Origin: Gryganskiella cystojenkinii
Taxonomy: Eukaryota; Mortierellomycota; Mortierellomycetes; Mortierellales; Mortierellaceae
Length of the DNA stretch: 14,729 bases
Direction of reading: 5' to 3'
Assembly (NCBI GenBank): GCA_015852425.1
Contig: JAAAIG010000917.1
Location: 1 to 14,729, forward strand
In this document: positions 9,648-14,729 of the stretch, piece after piece
How positions within the stretch are numbered: position 1 is the stretch's first letter
Layout: every line of letters starts with the position of its first letter
The notes under the pieces: model-generated
The model's database searches: none
What the model saw: only the letters and a program-made list of their open reading frames with translations
What the model was told of the DNA's origin: nothing
Translations under genes and position numbers: made by a program

Positions 9648-10710
9648 GGTCAACCTGTTTAGACTTTGGCCGAGCGAGTTCCAGAAAGACTTTAGAAAAG
9701 TGTGGCTGTTGCGTTTGTTGATGGGCGACGGTGGTTGTTGTGCAGATTACGATGCAGTAACTCCTCGGAGATTGTTTGTCTTGAAAATGTAAAGAGTGCT
9801 TGTCACGTCTTCGCGTTGGGATGTGGGAGTGGTGTTTGATGTGTTGAAGAATCCTGCTAGGCTGAGACTAAAGATCGACATGAACAAAAAGGCAGTGGAA
9901 AGCATGGAAGAAGAAGGAGATTAGAAGAGTCAAAAAGACAATTTGGATCCAAAGTGTGGTTTCCCAACCGATGTCGATGTAGCGTGCGAGATGATTGTGG
10001 TTTGCATCGAGTACCTTTTTTTTATTTTTATTTTCTTCAAACCAAGAGAAAGAAACAGGGGTCCTAGAGGAATGAATGGGAAGAGTGGTGGGAGAATGGG
10101 TGGAATGGAAGGAAGAGAGAATGAAAAAAAGATGCTGGATGTGAAGAGTCAGCACTGGGGAGTGGAGACGAGGAGACAGACCAGGGAGACAAGACCAGGG
10201 AGACAGACAGGGAGTGAAATGGGAGATGTCACGATGTCACCGGATTGATGGGGGGTGGGGGATGCGGATGCATTCAGAATGGAGACACACAGACACAGAC
10301 ACAAACTTACCCCCTTTGCGCTCACACTGAGTGAACGATTGTACTTATTAAGGGGTCTGACGGAGCAGATTCCTTTGTTAATGTGTTTGTTTGTTCGACT
10401 AGTTTTATTCCTGGTTTAACTGTGGAATAGTGAGATATCACATGCTTTGGCTTTATTCCATGCCAATTAGACTGATCACAGGCATCCTAGCCTATTCACT
10501 GCTCCAATCTTTACTCGTTTACCCTATCTCTCAATCACTTCATTATTTTTCACTACCTTTCATCGTCTGTTACCTTCACTACAGCGTCATCCTGCTCGTA
10601 CTCTGTTTGACACCATTTTTCATTTATCACTCAACATTCTGCTCTCCTCCATTCCATCTAAGGGACATTCAGCGAGAAATGTAACGAAATTTTGATTTTT
10701 CGTGTGCTGT
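9648..10710. other. Long noncoding stretch upstream of striatin
   Basis: No coding region is supported. It should contain the striatin promoter and 5' untranslated region. It has a G-rich patch (10248-10260), a purine-rich short repeat (10165-10214), an ACACAGACACAGACAC run near 10285-10302, and a C/T-rich stretch (10430-10690). An 84-codon open frame in that stretch reads as Leu/Tyr/Ser-rich low complexity and is probably chance. Confidence 0.5.
10165..10214 (+). repeat. Imperfect short tandem repeat, GAGACA(A)GACCAGG unit
   Basis: GAGAC recurs at 10165, 10173, 10186 and 10200, the later copies spaced 13-14 bases apart and mostly followed by AGACCAGG or AGACAGG. It is a simple purine-rich repeat with no visible function. 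Confidence 0.65.
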
Positions 10711-11070
10711 TATCCCTTCGTTCGTCACACCAAAAAAAAGATATTCATCCAAAAATTTTGGAGCAATTTTTTTCTCCATGCATGTAACTTTCAGTTCTCA
10801 ATAAAAAAAAAGGCTTGAAAAAAGTATTTTCATTTTGACACTTGGTGATAGTCGAAGAAGCACTGGATGATTCTCGAGAAACAAAAGGAGAAAACATTCA
10901 AAAGAAGCGACTTCGGTTTTGGCCAGTATCTCAGGCGTGATATCAGCTTAAAGAGATAGGGGGGTCATGACATATGTGTGTTCTTCGTAAGCGTATGAAA
11001 AGTCCCTCCAGTAGTCAAATATTGATTAAAGTTGATCCAAAAAATTTGGAGCAAAACGGACGAAGGGATA
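10711..11070. mobile_element. MITE-like nonautonomous element, Tc1/mariner (Stowaway-like) ends
   Basis: The left end TATCCCTTCGTTCGT (10711-10725) and the right end ACGGACGAAGGGATA (11056-11070) are inverted repeats matching at 14 of 15 positions. Each begins with TA, the usual target duplication of Tc1/mariner elements. The ends resemble the CTCCCTCCGT termini of Stowaway MITEs. Just inside each end is a near-palindrome, CCAAAAATTTTGG (10749-10761) and CCAAAAAATTTGG (11037-11049), both within a 19-base segment repeated in direct orientation with one mismatch. The 360-bp body has no transposase-like reading frame. It lies downstream of the RNase T2 gene and does not break any gene. Confidence 0.6.
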
Positions 11071-11272
11071 CTACTTTTGACCACGATAAAACGCAGAATA
11101 TAATGGAAGACGTCTGTTACTCTACCTCTTTTGTCTACTCTCTCTGCCTCCTGGCTTTTGTTGGTTCACCGCCAAAGGAAGGGCCTCAGGTCTGTGGAAA
11201 TGGGTTTGTTCGTAGTTATTGCCACATATTTTGTACGTTTTATTACGCCACTGGCTTATGTGGTAAGAACTT

Positions 11273-11278
11273 TTTATT
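11273..11278 (-). terminator. Poly(A) signal of the RNase T2 gene
   Basis: AATAAA on the minus strand lies 38-43 nt beyond the stop codon at 11316-11318. Its position supports the two-exon model for RNase T2, which ends well downstream of the first-exon open frame. Confidence 0.55.
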
Positions 11279-11315
11279 GAACTCGCAGTGCACTTCAGTC
11301 GGTACACTGAGTGAA

Positions 11316-12276
11316 TTAATGACACTCAATTTGGTCTTGCTGCTTGAGGGGTTGCTGAACACCTCTCTCTTTCAGCGGTTGCTTTCCTTGAAATACCACC
11401 CATTTCTTGCGGCAGTCGAAGCTAGACGGAATAGCATCTGTGGGTTCATATGTGTCCTTGTTTCTCACATTGAAAAAAAGTACAATCTATTTTGTGCGAT
11501 CAGTAAGTTTCAGATTGGGACTGACGTTCATCTTCTGGTCAATGGTCATACATCTGATGGCTCTAAAAATTAAGTACACCATTTACCTCCAATGGACTTC
11601 CTGACTGGCAGTAAACGGCGCCCTTAGCATGCCATTCTTTCTCGATTGCAGCGAGTATATCTTCAACGGAGTACCGGTCCTCCTCTCTGGGATCCCTGTC
11701 AAAGCTTGGTCTGGGTGTGATTTTGGCCTTCTTTAGTGCGTTGTAAATGTTGTATTGTTTACGCAGCGCCAGAGTTGTGTTGAAGTACGTGATCAGATCC
11801 CGGCCACCTTCATAGCCACATTTAGGATCCAGAGTTGTGACGCAAGTTCCATGCTTGTTCCACTCATGGTTCCAGAAGTGGTTGTTGTCGGGCCGTTGTG
11901 GAGTGGGTAAATATGATGACCAGTACTTCATCATATCTCCGTAAAAGTCTGTCTGCTCGAGCCTGTCATCCGCATCATCGAGCATGCGGTCAGGATCGCA
12001 ACACTTCACCTCTGCAGAACCGTCGCAATCATCAGGCCAGAGACCATGCAAAGTGAACTCTTCCATAGGTCCCAGTTGCGGATGCCATTGCTGGGACAAT
12101 GCAACTCGACCATGTTCGGGAACGCAGCACGTATCTCCACCTTGTGATTCATTAGGGCAGCTGAGGACATCACGAGGATATTCATCGTGGCGAGGCTTCA
12201 AAGGGCTGGCGTGGAGGGCTGATGTAGCCTTTAAGACAGCACAGACCAGTATGATAGTGATGGATATGAATTTCAT
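11316..12276 (-). CDS. Secreted ribonuclease T2 (RNase Rh-like)
   Basis: Two exons, 12276-11587 and 11486-11316, flank a 100-nt intron (GAG|GTAAAT ... AAAATAG|ATT, phase 0) and give 286 aa. A signal peptide covers about residues 1-20. Both T2 active-site boxes are present: FTLHGLWP with H77, and FWNHEWNKHGTC with H137, E138, K141 and H142. These cleave RNA through 2',3'-cyclic phosphate intermediates. Exon 2 supplies the conserved strand VLFFNVRNKDTYEPTDA and the last family cysteine (C255), which the first-exon frame lacks. Cysteines follow the Rhizopus RNase Rh pattern except that the first one of that family seems absent and an extra one occurs at C92/C93. The tail runs about 30 residues past C255, longer than RNase Rh. 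The enzyme is probably extracellular or vacuolar and used for nutrient scavenging. It is co-directional with the acid phosphatase upstream. Confidence 0.92.
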
Positions 12277-12340
12277 GATAGTTTAGATGAGACTAACATT
12301 GAAGGGATATTGAAACTCATCGCTCATCGTCCGAGCTGCC

Positions 12341-12346
12341 TTTATA
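12341..12346 (-). promoter_or_regulatory. TATA box of the RNase T2 gene
   Basis: TATAAA on the minus strand (TTTATA on plus) lies 65-70 bases upstream of the RNase T2 start codon at 12276, a suitable spacing for a short 5' leader. Confidence 0.6.
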
Positions 12347-12483
12347 TTGGACCAGATTACAAGCTGCTTTGCACGCAGCCATAACCGTGAGAATTTGTTT
12401 TATGAAATCTTTTCCTCATGAGTCCCATGTTTCTCTACCAATCATAATAGCGATTTACCGGGCATTGGAAAACTGAACCAGTG

Positions 12484-12596
12484 GTATCCAGGTCGCGTGG
12501 AGCTCTCCGGGAACCTCTCCAGCAAGAGCGGGTGGCTGTATCGCCTAGACCGGTGTATCCAGGTCGCGTGGAGCTCACCAGGAACCTCTCCAGCAA
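12484..12596 (+). repeat. Tandem repeat, 71-bp period, about 1.6 copies
   Basis: The 42 bases at 12484-12525 recur at 12555-12596 with two mismatches. Both copies start GTATCCAGGTCGCGTGG and contain GGAACCTCTCCAGCAA. The 29-base linker between them (12526-12554) is present once here and again, inverted, at 12700-12740. The unit is GC-rich compared with the A/T-rich flanks, which suggests an inserted repeat family. It lies 208-320 bases upstream of the RNase T2 start. No coding or RNA-gene function is visible. Confidence 0.8.
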
Positions 12597-12699
12597 TGTT
12601 AAAATTTATGTTCTGAAACCCGACCAACTTTATCTCCCACAGGAAAGTGTGCGGATCTGAACGTGACAGTGCGCAGAGTTAAAAGTCAATTGCTATGCG

Positions 12700-12740
12700 A
12701 CACCGGTCTAGGCGATACAGCCACCCGCTCTTGCTGGAGA
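12700..12740 (-). repeat. 41-bp perfect inverted copy of the tandem-repeat junction
   Basis: ACACCGGTCTAGGCGATACA and the following 21 bases are the exact reverse complement of 12516-12556, with 143 bases between the arms. The arm covers the linker plus the adjoining edges of the tandem unit. A transcript across it could fold into a long perfect stem. Confidence 0.85.
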
Positions 12741-13154
12741 TATCGTTGCAATTGCTCTTACTCCTGTTGCTGTTTCGTATGTCTTTTTCTTGTTGACAAT
12801 AAAGTTAGTCGCATTACAGAACAATCAAGAAGACAGAGTCACCCACTCGCAGGAAGGCACCTGTGAACAAAATTATCATTCCTCCCTGTACGTGAAAGCA
12901 TTCATTACATAGGACTACTCAGTTGAACTTGGACACCTTGGTACACATGCCTAAGGCAGTGGCTTTGGACTATGGCTAGGATCCAAACCTGCGAACGTTA
13001 AAGCCGGTTGATATTTGAGTTGGCGTCCAGACCCAAGCTAGGTCTAGGTTGTGGCTGGGTCGGTCTGAGATCCAATTGGCTGATTGGCTATGTGTCTCAG
13101 TCTTAACAGAGAAGTATGGGTGAATCTGCACGAAGTTCGCTTTCATATTTCATT
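12741..13154. other. Intergenic region, nothing recognised
   Basis: No gene is supported between the inverted repeat and the acid phosphatase 3' end. A GC-richer patch (about 12935-13085) has short self-similar runs such as AGACC...AGGTCTAGG and TTGGCTGATTGGCT. It matches no tRNA: no usable B-box or acceptor stem was found. Confidence 0.5.
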
Positions 13155-13160
13155 TTTATT
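13155..13160 (-). terminator. Poly(A) signal of the acid phosphatase gene
   Basis: AATAAA on the minus strand (TTTATT on plus) lies 38-43 nt past the stop codon at 13198, the same spacing as in the RNase T2 and RING genes. Confidence 0.6.
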
Positions 13161-13197
13161 TAGAATGCGGTAGAAAAGAGAGAGGACACACTTTCTA

Positions 13198-14207
13198 TCA
13201 GTTCAGAGGAGGGGGGTTGGGCACATCAACGTTCTGGTAGCCAGTGGCATCGGCGACAAAGCTAAAGACATTGGCCAACTGTCCGACATCGTTGCGACCC
13301 AGGTTACCGAGACCCCAGTTGTTGGTCACGGTCGAGATCAAGGAATAGTGAGTGTAGTAGGTGTTGTCTGTCGTGCCTTTCAACTCCGAGACGGCATCGC
13401 CTAGCAAAAGAGTCAGGATATGGTTGGTCTCGTCCGAGCGATCTTCGGCCTCATCAAAAGTGACTACCACCAACGTGTTCTTCGTGAAGTTGGGATTGGA
13501 CAGCAGAGGGGTCAAGAAGCCCGTTAGCCAATTGCTGGCATGGGCGACAGTGGTGTCATGGCCATCATTCTTGATGTTTGGGGTATAGAATGAGTAGTTG
13601 GGGAGGACATCGTTGTCGAGATCGGTCTGAAGTTGAGTCGCGGGGACCACACGCGAGGTGCAACGGGTCGAGTTCTCGGAAATGAGGTCAAAGCTCACAA
13701 ACGGGTTGTGCTTGCGGTAGTAGTAATAATCCTCGGACGAGGAACCTTTGTAGCAAGCTGATGGCATGTTTTCCTGGTAGGCCTTCCAGGTCAACTCCTT
13801 ATTCTCGATCAAGTCCACCACAGTCTTGTGAGAGGTATCATACTGAACTCTGGAATCATCGGAGACACCAAAGTAATCGCCAGCAATGGCAGCCAGATAG
13901 TTGGGTTGCGATGGATGAGTCAAACCATGGTAGTTATTGAGAAGAACTGACTTGGGTAGGAGAGCCTGGAATTTGGCATCACAGAAGGCCTTCGAGTAGT
14001 TCTGTCAGTTTGACCGAGGATGCAAAGGAGGAACGTCAGTTTCTAGTTAAGGTTCACATGCCGAGATGCGATCAGAGGGACTATTGGTTTTCTTACAGCG
14101 TTCTCGAGGAAGATCGTGAAGACATAGTCAAAGGCAGCACCCTCTGGAGGAGCAGCAACAGCGGCGTTGACGAGAATGGCCAACGAGGCAATGGTCTTGA
14201 GCAACAT
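13198..14207 (-). CDS. Secreted acid phosphatase (PF04185 phosphoesterase family)
   Basis: Two exons, 14207-14097 and 14001-13198, flank a 95-nt GT-AG intron (GCT|GTAAGA ... TGACAG|AAC, phase 0) and give 304 aa. A signal peptide covers about residues 1-19 (MLLKTIASLAILVNAAVAA). The mature protein begins with the family segment DYVFTIFLEN (27-36), whose E35-N36 lies at the metal/phosphate site. Next come THPSQPNY (65-72), WKAYQENMP (109-117), RKHNPF (133-138), TPNIKNDGHD (177-186) and VVVTFDEAE (215-223), the usual order in fungal acid phosphatases and related phospholipase C-like enzymes. It should hydrolyse phosphomonoesters outside the cell or in the wall. N-glycosylation sequons (NYS, NST, NFT) support secretion. 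It is somewhat shorter than ascomycete relatives of about 400 aa but has all the motifs. Exact substrate preference is not visible. Confidence 0.9.
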
Positions 14208-14279
14208 TTTTTTTGGTGTGTAAGCGAGGATGGAAGAGTTGGTGGAGAGACAGGGCGGAACGGTGGCCAAGCCAAACTC

Positions 14280-14285
14280 TTTATA
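14280..14285 (-). promoter_or_regulatory. TATA box of the acid phosphatase gene
   Basis: TATAAA on the minus strand lies 73-78 bases upstream of the start codon at 14207, much as in the RNase T2 gene. No CACGTG phosphate-response site was seen between it and the right edge. A CCAAT (minus strand) occurs at 14508-14512. Confidence 0.6.
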
Positions 14286-14642
14286 TCTCGGAGATTGTGT
14301 TGAGTCGAGACGACGCCAGTATGAACATTTCGTTGAAAACGTTTGCATTGGGGCATTATTCATCTTCTGGCATCTTTTTACTCTTGTAGTCCGAGCAAGG
14401 GCAAAATGCCATTCAATGTTTTGGGCTCCACTACCCGGACCGCGTCCTTGAGGTAGCCAACAGTCGATCGCCGTCAAATTATGGCCGTCTTCGTACGTTA
14501 AAGCTTGATTGGTTGAGCTGCGTCTCGCATCCTTGACCCGTAATTTTCATGGTGCACACTTCTGGTTGACCCGCAATCGTTTGGTTGTTTCAGCTTTTTG
14601 ACTCACTTCCGAGCCCTATAATTGAACGGAGCAACAACCAGG
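14286..14642. other. Upstream region of the acid phosphatase gene
   Basis: No gene is supported. The stretch should contain upstream promoter elements of the phosphatase and ends at the putative transposon terminus. Short open frames on both strands show no resemblance to known proteins. Confidence 0.5.
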
Positions 14643-14729
14643 TACAGTCAAACCTCTCCTGTTGAATACTCTCGAAATGAATAACCTGTGTAAATGAATA
14701 ATTTTTTTTTTGCGGAACTTTTTGATATG
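14643..14729. mobile_element. Probable end of a pogo/Tigger-type DNA transposon, cut by the right edge
   Basis: TA followed by CAGTCAAACCTCTCCTG (from 14645) resembles the CAGTnnAACCTCT termini of pogo-like elements such as Lemi1/Emigrant, which insert at TA. Inside it, AAATGAATAA is repeated at 14675-14684 and 14692-14701 (period 17) after a related GTTGAATA (14661-14668). This is the kind of subterminal repeat array these elements carry. The transposase and the other end would lie to the right of the window, so this rests on one terminus only. Confidence 0.45.

Noticed and set aside
10430..10684. 84-codon plus-strand open frame with hydrophobic residues
   Set aside because: It reflects C/T-rich low-complexity sequence; no start context, homologue or splice partner was seen.
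10974..11573. 199-codon plus-strand open frame
   Set aside because: It lies antisense to RNase T2 exon 2 and its 3' region and overlaps the MITE-like element. Its peptide matches no family, while the minus strand gives a conserved RNase T2 C-terminus.
12442..12627. 61-codon minus-strand open frame over the tandem repeat
   Set aside because: The two repeat units are read in different frames (period 71 is not a multiple of 3), so coding selection is unlikely.
12935..13085. Possible tRNA or Pol III gene
   Set aside because: No complete acceptor stem, A-box and B-box set could be found on either strand.

Overview
The window looks like nuclear DNA from a filamentous fungus, most likely an early-diverging one (Mucoromycota). 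This is inferred from short GT-AG introns (77-238 nt) with CTAAC-like branch sites, a PT-type OPT transporter, a striatin, and a secreted RNase T2 that resembles Rhizopus RNase Rh more than ascomycete T2 enzymes. No database search was possible. All gene models were built by reading splice sites and phases by hand.

Layout. 1-204 (+) may be the tail of a gene cut by the left edge. 931-3073 (+) is an OPT-family membrane transporter with one intron and a clear TATA box. It converges on 3265-5466 (-), a seven-exon gene for a Zip3/RNF212-like RING protein, a family of meiotic crossover factors. Upstream of that, in the same direction, 6070-9647 (-) is a ten-exon striatin (STRIPAK scaffold, Pro11/Far8 type) with an N-terminal coiled coil and a C-terminal WD40 propeller. 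About 1.7 kb with no supported gene follows, holding a 360-bp MITE-like element (10711-11070). Then come two minus-strand genes for secreted enzymes, each with its own TATA box and AATAAA: RNase T2 (11316-12276, two exons) and a PF04185-type acid phosphatase (13198-14207, two exons). A GC-rich 71-bp tandem repeat with a 41-bp inverted copy lies between them. The right edge (from 14643) looks like the terminus of a pogo/Tigger-type DNA transposon.

How the genes relate. RNase T2 and acid phosphatase are plausible partners in extracellular phosphate scavenging: one releases nucleotides from RNA, the other removes phosphate. Striatin and the RING protein both belong to families used in fungal sexual development or meiosis, but they have separate promoters and no shared operon-like arrangement. 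I see no multi-gene novel system. The most informative items are the reconstructed meiotic RING gene with its enlarged RING loop, a probable GC-AG intron in striatin, and three mobile or repeat signatures.
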